A stretch of 64,000 nucleotides of DNA from Vibrio splendidus (GTDB lineage Bacteria > Pseudomonadota > Gammaproteobacteria > Enterobacterales > Vibrionaceae), in NCBI RefSeq assembly GCF_001557875.1, contig NZ_LNRF01000007.1, positions 178,782-242,781 of the forward strand. Reading direction: 5' to 3'. The notes under the pieces are model-generated. The model was not told the DNA's origin. It did not search any database and saw only the letters and a list, made by a program, of their open reading frames with translations. Of this stretch, positions 36,191 to 44,206 are shown piece by piece. Made by a program: the position numbers and the translations under genes. The first letter of the stretch is position 1. The number at the start of each line of letters is the position of its first letter.

Positions 36191-36889
36191 CTATTCTTTC
36201 AACAATGATGGCCTAACGACACAATCATGGCTGTCTTCAGCCAGCATCAGTAACTCTTCAACGCTCATCTTACCCAGTGAATCACTACCAAGAAACGCCG
36301 CATAGCTTTCCACTGATGCCAATCGGTCGATCACGAAGCTTGGTAAGGTCTGGTTAAATTCAATGCGATCAAATTCACCACCAGCGCACGTTTTAAAAGA
36401 GCTGCCATCCCAGTAACCCTGAACCAGTCTGAGCCCTTCGTCATTCTGCTTCAACGTAGTCTCTAGAACCGACTTAGCTTCTTTCTGGTAGTTTTCGAGC
36501 TGCTTGGCTTGAATAGGTAAGATTTTGCTATCAATACGATACTGTTGATACACAGCTTCGCCTGACTTATTAAAACGAACATGGACACGATAAGGAACCA
36601 GCTCATTAGAAGAGTTACGCTGCTCGCCTTCACGAATAAATTCACGAAGCACGCCTTCTGACCAAGCATAGTCAGTTTGGTACCAGCCGTAATCGCCGAC
36701 AGTGACGTAGTCAGCTGAAGTATGAGGTTGTGTGAGCTTGTTTGTAACCCAGTAGAAACTTGTCGCGTCGCCCATGACTTGGCCGCCGGTGTGAGTTTCA
36801 AATTGCTCTAGGTTTTTGCGAGGGCTTGTTGAAGAACAGCCAATAAGAAATGTAGATAATAGTGAAACGAGAAGAAATGCTTTTTTCAT
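36191..36889 (-). CDS. yjaH: DUF1481 lipoprotein (YjaH family)
   Basis: A 232-residue predicted lipoprotein. The signal peptide LLVSLLSTFLIGC ends in a lipobox with Cys18; the mature part is hydrophilic with a C-terminal pair of cysteines (CAGG and DCVV). It matches the enteric DUF1481/YjaH product in position beside hupA; its function is unknown. The ATG follows the hupA terminator directly, the only Shine-Dalgarno-like AGG being at the end of the terminator stem, so translation or transcription may be weak or coupled to readthrough. Confidence 0.85.
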   Translation of the reverse strand: MKKAFLLVSLLSTFLIGCSSTSPRKNLEQFETHTGGQVMGDATSFYWVTNKLTQPHTSADYVTVGDYGWYQTDYAWSEGVLREFIREGEQRNSSNELVPYRVHVRFNKSGEAVYQQYRIDSKILPIQAKQLENYQKEAKSVLETTLKQNDEGLRLVQGYWDGSSFKTCAGGEFDRIEFNQTLPSFVIDRLASVESYAAFLGSDSLGKMSVEELLMLAEDSHDCVVRPSLLKE

Positions 36890-36930
36890 AAAAACCTGTA
36901 CCGAGGTGGAATACGACTACCTCGGTACAG
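36890..36930 (-). terminator. hupA terminator adjoining the yjaH start
   Basis: A perfect 12-base stem, CTGTACCGAGGT/ACCTCGGTACAG (36896-36907 and 36919-36930), ends in a U tract on the minus strand that touches the yjaH ATG. Confidence 0.85.
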
Positions 36931-36936
36931 TTTAGA

Positions 36937-37209
36937 TTATTTCACTGAATCTTTCAGCGCTTTACCTGCAACAAATGCTGGAACATTTGCAGCAGCGATT
37001 TGGATCTCATCACCAGTTTTTGGGTTACGACCAGTGCGAGCTGCACGGTGGTTTACTTTAAAAGTACCAAAACCAATTAGCTGAACTTGATCGCCATCTT
37101 TAAGAGCATCTGTAACACCGCCAAGAGTCGCTTCTAGAGCAGCTTTAGCTTGTGCTTTAGAAAGGTCCGCTTTTTCAGCAATAAAGTCGATTAATTGAGT
37201 CTTGTTCAT
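36937..37209 (-). CDS. hupA: HU alpha nucleoid protein
   Basis: A 90-residue DNA-bending protein with the family arm GFGTFKVNHRAARTGRNPKTG (residues 46-66, given in part elsewhere) and the C-terminal VPAFVAGKALKDSVK. It is highly expressed; AAGAAGGGAA precedes the ATG. The position beside yjaH and yjaG matches enteric hupA. The 270-base region upstream is shared with the divergent DUF21 gene and shows no strong operator. Confidence 0.98.
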   Translation of the reverse strand: MNKTQLIDFIAEKADLSKAQAKAALEATLGGVTDALKDGDQVQLIGFGTFKVNHRAARTGRNPKTGDEIQIAAANVPAFVAGKALKDSVK

Positions 37210-37479
37210 TTTAGGTTTCCCTTCTTTGTATTTTTGAATTCAATTCACTCTAAAACATAAATGCCCCATCTGGCAAAGGTTTGTCGTCGATCTTTAGCTC
37301 TAATGCCGTAGTTTTAGCCATAATATGAGTAATAACTCACAATTTGTTACTGATTTTATTAAGCAAGCCCTTGTTTAAAAGGGGCTGAGAGCAAAATTAA
37401 TGATGACCTAGCCACTACTTTTTCACTATAATCCACGCTGAATCGCTGCTAAAGCGTACAATTTAATTTAAGGGCAAAC

Positions 37480-38661
37480 ATGCTGCTGCTAACTATTTAC
37501 GTCTCCATTGCTATTGGAGTTTCTTTCATTTGTTCTGTTTTGGAAGCTGTACTTTTGAGTATTAGTCCGAGCTACATTGCTCAACTAAAACAAAATGGGC
37601 ACCCTGCAGCAGAGTCTTTAGACAAACTGAAAACAGATATTGACCGCCCGCTTGCGTCAATTTTAACGCTCAACACCATCGCGCATACTATCGGTGCTGC
37701 GACAGCAGGTGCACAAGCGGCTGTCGTTTTTGGTAGCCAATGGTTAGGTGTCTTCTCTGCCGTGCTAACGCTGGGTATCTTGGTATTGTCTGAGATTGTT
37801 CCAAAGACCATTGGTGCAACCTACTGGCGTCAACTTGCTCCTGCTTCGGCAAGCGTGCTTCGTTGGATGGTGTTCTTCCTAACACCGTTTGTATGGTTCT
37901 CAGAACAGATCACCAAACGTCTTGCTCGTGGCCACCAAGCACCAAAAATGCGTGATGAGTTATCTGCAATGGCGATCTTGGCAAAAGAGAGTGGCGAGTT
38001 TGCAGAAGGCGAATCAAAAATCCTGAGCAACCTACTGGGTATTCAAGATGTACCCGTGACTCAGGTAATGACGCCGCGCCCAGTGGTATTCCGTGTTGAT
38101 GCGGAAATGAGTGTGAATACGTTCCTAGAGCAACATAAAGACACGCCATTCTCACGTCCGTTGGTTTACAGTGAGCAGAGTGACAACATCATAGGTTTTG
38201 TTCACCGCCTAGAGCTGTTTAGATTGCAGCAAGCCGGTTGTGGTGAAAAAGCTCTGGGTGAAGTAATGCGCCCTATCCACGTGTTGCTGAACAACATGGG
38301 CTTGGCTAAGGCCTTTGACCAGATGATGGCAAACCGCCTGCAACTGTCTTTAGTTGTGGACGAATACGGCACTATTCAGGGCATCATCACCTTAGAAGAT
38401 ATCTTTGAGCACCTTGTAGGTGAAGAGATCGTCGACGAAGCGGATAAAACCACCGACATGCAAGAACTGGCGTTTCAACGCTGGGAGAAGTGGAAAGAGA
38501 CACACGGTGTTATCGAAAACCGCGATGAAGAGGACGAGCTAGAGGAAGAAACTCCAACAGACAACGATGCCTCAGACGCAAAATCAACGGATGACGACGA
38601 CGCCTCAAAAGATAAGGCATCAAAAGACAAAGCGCAGAACGAAGACAAAAAAGACACTTAA
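37480..38661 (+). CDS. CNNM/DUF21-CBS membrane protein (hemolysin-related, putative cation transport)
   Basis: A 393-residue protein with an N-terminal DUF21 membrane domain of about four segments (1-145, containing LTLGILVLSEIVPKTIGA) and a CBS pair (about 195-320; VTQVMTPRP, VVDEYGTIQGIITLEDI). Relatives (CorC/CNNM) are linked to magnesium or cobalt efflux. It lacks the CorC_HlyC transporter-associated domain. Instead it ends in a 60-residue, highly charged, low-complexity Asp/Glu/Lys/Ser tail. The upstream leader has AAGGGC before the ATG. The exact substrate is unknown. Confidence 0.85.
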   Translation: MLLLTIYVSIAIGVSFICSVLEAVLLSISPSYIAQLKQNGHPAAESLDKLKTDIDRPLASILTLNTIAHTIGAATAGAQAAVVFGSQWLGVFSAVLTLGILVLSEIVPKTIGATYWRQLAPASASVLRWMVFFLTPFVWFSEQITKRLARGHQAPKMRDELSAMAILAKESGEFAEGESKILSNLLGIQDVPVTQVMTPRPVVFRVDAEMSVNTFLEQHKDTPFSRPLVYSEQSDNIIGFVHRLELFRLQQAGCGEKALGEVMRPIHVLLNNMGLAKAFDQMMANRLQLSLVVDEYGTIQGIITLEDIFEHLVGEEIVDEADKTTDMQELAFQRWEKWKETHGVIENRDEEDELEEETPTDNDASDAKSTDDDDASKDKASKDKAQNEDKKDT

Positions 38662-38687
38662 TCTAAATTTGATACCGTCAGATACAA

Positions 38688-38716
38688 CAAAGGCTCCCTA
38701 GGGAGCCTTTGTTTTT
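38688..38716. terminator. Terminator between the DUF21 gene and yjaG
   Basis: CAAAGGCTCCC/GGGAGCCTTTG with a 2-base centre and a T-rich 3' side, between convergent genes. Confidence 0.85.
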
Positions 38717-38741
38717 ATTCATACCTTGGTGCAATTGCGAA

Positions 38742-39335
38742 TTATAGCGCAACACCAATGTTACTGACTGGGTCTTCACGCAGTTCGTGGCGTAGGTCTT
38801 TGATAAGCTCTAAGTCACGCTCAGTCGTTTCACGTAGAGGTCGGAAAATGGCCCACTGAACGTCCCACTCTTCACATACCGCTTCGTTTTCTTTCTGGTT
38901 TTCGTTGGTCACTTCTTCAGCGCCTTGAGCAAACTCAAGCTCAGCAACCGTCTTCACCGATTGTTGACTCACTTTAATTACCGCTTCCAACATATGTTCA
39001 CGGTCAAGCAGGCCATGAATTAGCGTTGCTAGGCCTTGGCATGCGTCCATTGCTGGGTAAACACCATAAAAATCAAAATCATCACCGCTAGGGAATAGTT
39101 CTTCAACCTTCTCAAGTTGACGCTCAAAGTTCACCTTTGCTGTTTTAACCGTCAGGATTTCCCAAATACTATCCAAAACATCACGATAGATTCGAGCTTC
39201 CGCAAATTCTGTATTCTCACAAAACATGGCATAGTTAGGGTACATACGCTCACATAGACACGCCATAAAGGTAATTTGTTGCCAAGGTTCTAACTTTTCA
39301 AGACGAACCTGCAGTGGATTCTGAAGCATAGTCAC
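38742..39335 (-). CDS. yjaG: DUF416 protein (YjaG family)
   Basis: A 197-residue, acidic, largely helical cytosolic protein matching the DUF416/YjaG family (LEKLEPWQQITFMACLCERMYPNY near the N-terminus). The function is unknown. It sits between hupA and hemE in the same relative order as in Escherichia. It is divergent from the dehydrogenase gene at 39401. Confidence 0.85.
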   Translation of the reverse strand: MTMLQNPLQVRLEKLEPWQQITFMACLCERMYPNYAMFCENTEFAEARIYRDVLDSIWEILTVKTAKVNFERQLEKVEELFPSGDDFDFYGVYPAMDACQGLATLIHGLLDREHMLEAVIKVSQQSVKTVAELEFAQGAEEVTNENQKENEAVCEEWDVQWAIFRPLRETTERDLELIKDLRHELREDPVSNIGVAL

Positions 39336-39400
39336 TCAATAATTGCAGAAAAAGACAGCGAAAGTGTACTTGATAAACCCTGGGGGGAAAAGGTAAGCCG

Positions 39401-40327
39401 ATGAACAATTTTACGAATAAGCTCTATATTCTTACTGAGCATGACGATACCTATACGCAACTGATTCTAAACCAGGATTTACCCGACCTAGAAATCACTC
39501 AAAACCCCGAATCAGCACAGATTGTCTTGGCGTCACCGCCTCTAATCGCAGAGCGCCTTGGCGAGTTTAAAGAGCTAGACTGGGTACAGAGTACCTATGC
39601 TGGAATCAATAAACTCACTCAGCCAGACCTGCGTCAGGACTATACACTAACCAACGTCAAAGGCATCTTTGGCCCGGCTATCGCAGAATACGTGTTGGGC
39701 TACACAATCAGTCACTGTAGACACTTTCCTCATTACCACCAGCACCAACAACAACGAAACTGGCAGCCACAGTTTTATACTAGCCTAACTGACAAAACTA
39801 TGGTGATTTTAGGAACAGGTTCAATCGGAAGTCATTTAGCAAAAACCGCGGCCGCTTTTGGTATTCATACCATAGGTGTCAACCGTACCGGCATCCCATC
39901 CAAACAAGAAACCTTTAAAGAGACGTTCCACATCAATGAAATAGAGGCTGCCCTCAAGCAGGCCGATATTGTGGTCAACACCTTGCCATCAACCGCTGAA
40001 ACCTATCAGCTGTTGAACCAAACCACGTTAGGCTACTGCTCTAATGTGTTGCTGTTTAATGTCGGTCGAGGAGAGAGCATCGACAATAAAGCCTTGTTGC
40101 TCGCCATAAAAAACAGATGGGTAGAACACGCATTTTTAGATGTGTTTGAAAGTGAACCCCTCTCGCAAGAACACCCTTTCTGGAAACTACCGCAAGTCAC
40201 CATCACTCCGCACATCGCTGCACTCAGTGAGCCAAGACAAGTGGTCGAGATCTTCGCAGAGAATTACCAACAATGGCGAGATGGCTTTACACTTAATCAT
40301 GTCATCGATTTTGATAAAGGTTACTGA
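39401..40327 (+). CDS. NAD(P)-dependent D-2-hydroxyacid dehydrogenase
   Basis: A 308-residue member of the D-isomer-specific 2-hydroxyacid dehydrogenase family, closest in layout to GhrA or YcdW glyoxylate/hydroxypyruvate reductases. Visible: the Rossmann loop VILGTGSIGSHLAK near 138-151, the substrate Arg in NVGRGESID near 222, a Glu in FESEPL and the catalytic His in ITPHIAALS near 274. The exact substrate is not evident. Its TGA overlaps the ATG of the following glycosylase gene by one base, implying translational coupling. Confidence 0.88.
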   Translation: MNNFTNKLYILTEHDDTYTQLILNQDLPDLEITQNPESAQIVLASPPLIAERLGEFKELDWVQSTYAGINKLTQPDLRQDYTLTNVKGIFGPAIAEYVLGYTISHCRHFPHYHQHQQQRNWQPQFYTSLTDKTMVILGTGSIGSHLAKTAAAFGIHTIGVNRTGIPSKQETFKETFHINEIEAALKQADIVVNTLPSTAETYQLLNQTTLGYCSNVLLFNVGRGESIDNKALLLAIKNRWVEHAFLDVFESEPLSQEHPFWKLPQVTITPHIAALSEPRQVVEIFAENYQQWRDGFTLNHVIDFDKGY

Positions 40328-40920
40328 TGCCCTCTTCGTTACTTAAAGAGATTCGACAATGCCGAGCTTGTGAACCTCACCTATCACACGGTGCCAACCC
40401 AGTAATTCAAGCACACCCAAATGCGCGTTTGCTGATCATAGGTCAAGCGCCGGGTATCAAGGTGCATGAGTCGTCGATCCCTTGGAATGACGCCAGTGGC
40501 GAACGATTAAGAGAATGGTTAGGGATAAACAGCGATATTTTTTATGACGAACAAAAGGTCGCGATTGTACCTATGGGGTTCTGCTACCCAGGCAAAGGAA
40601 AGAGTGGCGATCTGCCACCTCGCAAAGAGTGTGCGGAGCTTTGGCATAACAAAGTGCTGCAATCTCTACCCAATATTCAAATGACATTGCTGATTGGCCA
40701 GTACGCACAAAACCATTATTTGAAGGATAGAACGACCAAAACACTGACCGAGACAGTCAAAAACTGGCAGGCTTGGGCGCCTGAGTTTTTGCCATTACCC
40801 CACCCTTCACCACGCAATAATATCTGGCTCAAGAAGAACCCTTGGTTCGAAAGTGAAGTCATTCCTTATATCAGGAAACACATCTCTAAGCATTTGGCCT
40901 ACCATGATCCAAATGCCTAA
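40327..40920 (+). CDS. Uracil-DNA glycosylase superfamily protein with predicted Fe-S cluster
   Basis: A 197-residue protein with motif GQAPG (residues 39-43), a C-terminal LPHPSPRNN motif and four cysteines, Cys12-x2-Cys15 and Cys86-x15-Cys102, in the pattern of the 4Fe-4S family 4/5 uracil-DNA glycosylases. It should excise uracil or a related damaged base from DNA. It occupies the slot where Escherichia carries nfi (endonuclease V), between hemE and yjaG. It is coupled to the upstream dehydrogenase gene by overlapping stop and start codons; why these are paired is unclear. Confidence 0.85.
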   Translation: MPSSLLKEIRQCRACEPHLSHGANPVIQAHPNARLLIIGQAPGIKVHESSIPWNDASGERLREWLGINSDIFYDEQKVAIVPMGFCYPGKGKSGDLPPRKECAELWHNKVLQSLPNIQMTLLIGQYAQNHYLKDRTTKTLTETVKNWQAWAPEFLPLPHPSPRNNIWLKKNPWFESEVIPYIRKHISKHLAYHDPNA

Positions 40921-40972
40921 TTAACTGCACACAACAAGATTAAACCGCCATCAAATGCCAATTTCAGGCAAT

Positions 40973-41005
40973 AAAAAAGCGCCGTTGGTTTCCCAACAGC
41001 GCTTT
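40973..41005 (-). terminator. hemE terminator
   Basis: AAAGCGCCGTTGG (40976-40988) and CCAACAGCGCTTT (40993-41005), with one G-U pair, form the stem; the U tract is on the minus strand. Confidence 0.85.
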
Positions 41006-41023
41006 CAATAATCTTACTCAGAA

Positions 41024-42091
41024 TTACTTATGGTAAGGCTTAGATAATTCGTGAACAGCGTCAACGAATACACCAGCGTTCTCTGGCGGTACATCTAAGT
41101 GGATACCGTGGCCTAGGTTAAATACATGACCTGTACCACCGTCGCCGAAGCCTTCAAGGATGCTGCCCACTTCTTCACGAATACGTTCAGGCTGAGCGTA
41201 AAGCATTGAAGGATCCATGTTACCTTGCAGAGCAACTTTGTCGCCGATGCGAGCTTTTGCATCTGCGATGTTGATTGTCCAGTCTAGACCAACCGCATCA
41301 CAACCTGTTGCTGCGATAGACTCAAGCCACATGCCGCCGTTCTTAGTGAACAGAGTAACCGGTACTCGACGACCTTCGTTTTCACGGATTAGGCCATCAA
41401 CGATTTTGTGCATGTATTGCAGTGAGAATAGGTTGTAGTCACGAGGAGTCAGTACACCACCCCATGTATCAAATACCATTACCGATTGAGCACCCGCTTT
41501 AATTTGCGCGTTCAAGTATTCGATAACACTGTCAGCCAGCTTGTCTAGAAGCAGGTGCAGCGTTTGTGGTTCTGCGTACATCATCTTCTTGATCTTAGTG
41601 AATGCTTTAGAGCTTCCACCTTCAACCATGTATGTCGCTAGAGTCCATGGACTACCAGAGAAACCAATCAGTGGCACTTCGCCTTTCAGATCTTTACGGA
41701 TCTGACGAACGGCATTCATAACGTATTGAAGCTCACCTTCTGGATCAGGTAGACCAATCTTCTCTACGTCAGCTTTACACGTGATAGGACGCTCAAACTT
41801 AGGACCTTCACCTGTTTCAAAGTACAAACCTAAGCCCATTGCATCAGGGATAGTTAGGATGTCTGAGAACAAGATTGCCGCATCAAGCGGGAAACGACGT
41901 AAAGGTTGAAGTGTTACTTCTGATGCCAGTTCCGCGTTTTTACACAAAGACATGAAGTCGCCCGCTTCAGCGCGCGTTGCTTTGTACTCAGGAAGATAGC
42001 GGCCAGCTTGGCGCATCATCCATACCGGTGTGTAATCAACAGGCTGTTTTAAAAGTGCGCGTAAATAGCGATCGTTTTTTAATTCGGTCAT
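41024..42091 (-). CDS. hemE: Uroporphyrinogen decarboxylase
   Basis: Converts uroporphyrinogen III to coproporphyrinogen III in heme synthesis. I start at MTELKNDRYLRALLKQPVDY (355 residues, the family size); the frame is open 18 codons further. Signatures: PVWMMRQAGRYLPEY near residue 22, the catalytic Asp region FSDILTIPDAMGLGL and GFSGSPWTLATYMVEGG near 137. It lies downstream of nudC on the same strand but is separated from it by a region with its own regulatory elements. Confidence 0.97.
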   Translation of the reverse strand: MTELKNDRYLRALLKQPVDYTPVWMMRQAGRYLPEYKATRAEAGDFMSLCKNAELASEVTLQPLRRFPLDAAILFSDILTIPDAMGLGLYFETGEGPKFERPITCKADVEKIGLPDPEGELQYVMNAVRQIRKDLKGEVPLIGFSGSPWTLATYMVEGGSSKAFTKIKKMMYAEPQTLHLLLDKLADSVIEYLNAQIKAGAQSVMVFDTWGGVLTPRDYNLFSLQYMHKIVDGLIRENEGRRVPVTLFTKNGGMWLESIAATGCDAVGLDWTINIADAKARIGDKVALQGNMDPSMLYAQPERIREEVGSILEGFGDGGTGHVFNLGHGIHLDVPPENAGVFVDAVHELSKPYHK

Positions 42092-42246
42092 TCCGTTAAA
42101 TTCCAATTCAATCTTGTCTAGTTTTGATGGCAAGTATTCTAACACTGATTGAAGGGTAAAAGCTGTGTGCTTTGCAACCTAGATCAAGTTATTAACTTTT
42201 AAATCAATGCTTAATTTGCACCCAATTGCGGGAGCATGTTAAAAAT

Positions 42247-42349
42247 TTGTTCGCTAGCGAAAATTACAATTATAACATCTGAGTAGTCACTACTCAGCAT
42301 CTCATAACGACATCTTACTTACCCCCTCCACTTGTGGAGGGTTTTTTTT
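42247..42349 (+). ncRNA. Candidate small RNA or terminated short transcript
   Basis: On the plus strand a promoter-like pair, TTGTTC (42247-42252) and TATAAC (42271-42276), has an 18-base spacer. An 8-base inverted repeat CTGAGTAG-TCA-CTACTCAG (42279-42297) overlaps the expected start point. A textbook terminator follows: CCCTCCAC/GTGGAGGG (42324-42341) with eight T residues. The implied transcript is about 65 bases and encodes no protein. No plus-strand gene upstream explains the terminator. It could still belong to an unidentified transcript. Unverified. Confidence 0.4.
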
Positions 42350-42390
42350 AGCTTTTGACCACCCATAGGCCAAATACTATTACAGGTAAA

Positions 42391-43200
42391 TTAGTGCTCT
42401 AGCATCTGCTCCGTCACACCATCTTTTATCACGTCATCAACAGTTTTCTCAATCAACTGTCTCGCAATGGTTCCAACAGGAGCAACATCAGGCAGGCTGG
42501 TTACGTCAAACCATTGGGCATCCGATAGCTCACTGTAGTCAGGCTTAAGCGTACCACCAGCATAATCTGCGAGGAAGCCCATCATCATACTCGATGGAAA
42601 CGCCCACGGCTGGCTGCCAAAGTAACGAATATTATCGACATCGATACCCGTTTCTTCTTTGACTTCTCTTGCCACACACTTCTCTAGGGTTTCTCCAACC
42701 TCTAGGAAGCCCGCTATCACGGTATACATACCTGTTTTATGTCTTGGGTGCTGTGCAAGCAATATCTTGTGGTCGTTTCGTACGGCGACAATGATGCACG
42801 GGAAGATACGAGGGTAATGAAGTGTGCGGCAATCTCCACACTGCATCGCCACCTGGTTATGGTTGAGATGATTTCGACCACCACACTGAGGGCAAAAACG
42901 CATACTTTGAGTCATATGCCCATATTGGATGGCTTTGCTTGCAGTCAAGAAACTCGCTTCAGGCCAGTGCAGTAACTCTCTTAAGCTGACCATGCTCAGC
43001 TCATTCTCGACATCACAATCGTTGAGCCAATACACCTTACGACCTTGATGCTGACCAATACAGATTGCATGCTCAACACTCAGCCCAAGCTCTTCAGCAG
43101 AGCCAAATGGAAACTGATCATTATTAACCCAAATATCACTACCAGAAACGACGCACCAATAAGCTTGCTCTGTCATTTTGTTATCACTTTTTTTTAACAT
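42391..43200 (-). CDS. nudC: NADH pyrophosphatase / RNA NAD-decapping hydrolase
   Basis: A zinc-binding Nudix hydrolase that cleaves NADH and removes NAD caps from RNA. The 269 residues show a four-cysteine zinc site (CPQCGG and CGDC, about residues 98-118) and the Nudix box GFLEVGETLEKCVAREVKEETGI (about 165-187), followed by SQPWAFPSSMM. The start at 43200 has GAGG seven bases upstream; an internal ATG (43176) lacks one. The gene order rsd-nudC-hemE is the enteric one. Confidence 0.93.
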   Translation of the reverse strand: MLKKSDNKMTEQAYWCVVSGSDIWVNNDQFPFGSAEELGLSVEHAICIGQHQGRKVYWLNDCDVENELSMVSLRELLHWPEASFLTASKAIQYGHMTQSMRFCPQCGGRNHLNHNQVAMQCGDCRTLHYPRIFPCIIVAVRNDHKILLAQHPRHKTGMYTVIAGFLEVGETLEKCVAREVKEETGIDVDNIRYFGSQPWAFPSSMMMGFLADYAGGTLKPDYSELSDAQWFDVTSLPDVAPVGTIARQLIEKTVDDVIKDGVTEQMLEH

Positions 43201-43333
43201 CCCTATGCCTCATTGCTTGCAGTTCGTTCATTTTACTGGCAATCTAATTTCATACTAGAGTTGTAGCCGAGAATATTTCAAGCTATTACTTTTAGTAGCT
43301 ACCAATAAAACGGACCCTGCTTAGGCAATTACT

Positions 43334-43353
43334 TGATCACAAGGTTGTGATCA
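43334..43353 (+). promoter_or_regulatory. 20-base palindrome in the rsd leader
   Basis: TGATCACAA-GG-TTGTGATCA is a perfect 9-base inverted repeat eight bases before the rsd Shine-Dalgarno. It may be a repressor operator or an RNA hairpin close to the ribosome site. It is not a standard CRP site because the half-sites face outward. Confidence 0.6.
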
Positions 43354-43371
43354 GATCATGAGGACATGGTC

Positions 43372-43863
43372 ATGCTAAATAAATTCAAACAAATACAAGA
43401 ACAATGGGGTGGCTCTAATGAGGTCATCGATCATTGGCTCGAAACTCGACAGTCTCTAATCGTTGAGTATTGTAAGCTTGCCGCTCTACAGCCTTCATCG
43501 TCGAAAGCAACTGCAATCACCGAACTGCCTTCTCCAGAAGAGCTCCAAAAATTCAGCCAACATCTTGTTGATTACATCTCCGAAGGTCATTTCAAAATCT
43601 ATGACATGGTGATGGACAAATGGCAGTCGACTGGCTTCAAAGCAACAGACGAAATCAACCAATCTTATGGTCATATCGTTCTTACCACAGATCCACTGCT
43701 CAACTTCACCGATAAATACGCTGCCATTGAAGCGACCGATACATTAGAAAGCTTTGATAGTGAGCTATCACTCGTTGGTGAGATTCTTGAGGCAAGGTTT
43801 GCGGTTGAAGACCAGCTGATACAACAAATTGCCGACAGCCTAGCGGTTCCACCAGGAGCTTAA
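43372..43863 (+). CDS. rsd: Regulator of sigma-70 (anti-sigma factor Rsd)
   Basis: Binds the housekeeping sigma factor and favours alternative sigma factors in stationary phase. I start at ATG 43372 because AGGA lies seven bases before it; the ATG two codons upstream is too close to that site. The 163 residues are helical and match Rsd (LVDYISEGHFKIYDMVMDKW near 65-85, EILEARFAVEDQLI near the end). It sits upstream of and divergent from nudC. Confidence 0.92.
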   Translation: MLNKFKQIQEQWGGSNEVIDHWLETRQSLIVEYCKLAALQPSSSKATAITELPSPEELQKFSQHLVDYISEGHFKIYDMVMDKWQSTGFKATDEINQSYGHIVLTTDPLLNFTDKYAAIEATDTLESFDSELSLVGEILEARFAVEDQLIQQIADSLAVPPGA

Positions 43864-43879
43864 TGGGTTAACATCTTCT

Positions 43880-43905
43880 AAGCTTGCCTCAGTGCAAGCT
43901 TTTTG
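43880..43905 (+). terminator. Terminator after rsd
   Basis: AAGCTTGC/GCAAGCTT stem with a short loop and a T-rich tail. Confidence 0.82.
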
Positions 43906-44151
43906 TTTTGTCTGTAGCGTTACCTAAAACATCCAACTCTTCTACCAGAGCCTATTGGTTCGTCCCTACTCAGATGTTTTGCGACAACCAGACGTAACAC
44001 TTGTCACCAGTTTCATCCTCACGCTCTTCCTGTATACACCCAAAAATGCCTTCGAGAAAGTACTCGCGACTAAGTCCACCAGCCAAGTAATCAAGCAGAC
44101 CCATCAGATTCTGAACGATAGGCCCTCGTTAAACACCAATACGCCAGATAC
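43906..44151. other. Gene-free stretch between the rsd and rpoC terminators
   Basis: About 245 bases between two terminators of convergent genes. A short open frame here runs into the rpoC terminator and looks non-coding. No RNA gene or repeat of note is seen. In enterics the thi biosynthesis cluster lies near this point; it is absent here. Confidence 0.6.
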
Positions 44152-44178
44152 AAAAAAGGCACCCGAAGGTGCCTTTTT
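44152..44178 (-). terminator. rpoBC operon terminator
   Basis: AAAAGGCACC/GGTGCCTTTT with a CGAA loop; the A run on the plus strand gives the U tract of the minus-strand transcript. Confidence 0.9.
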
Positions 44179-44206
44179 CTTATCTCTTAGAGACTACTCG
44201 TAGAGC

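Noticed and set aside
43955..44203. An 82-codon open frame downstream of rsd
   Set aside because: It runs through the rpoC terminator hairpin, has no Shine-Dalgarno and an unconvincing composition. Treated as non-coding.
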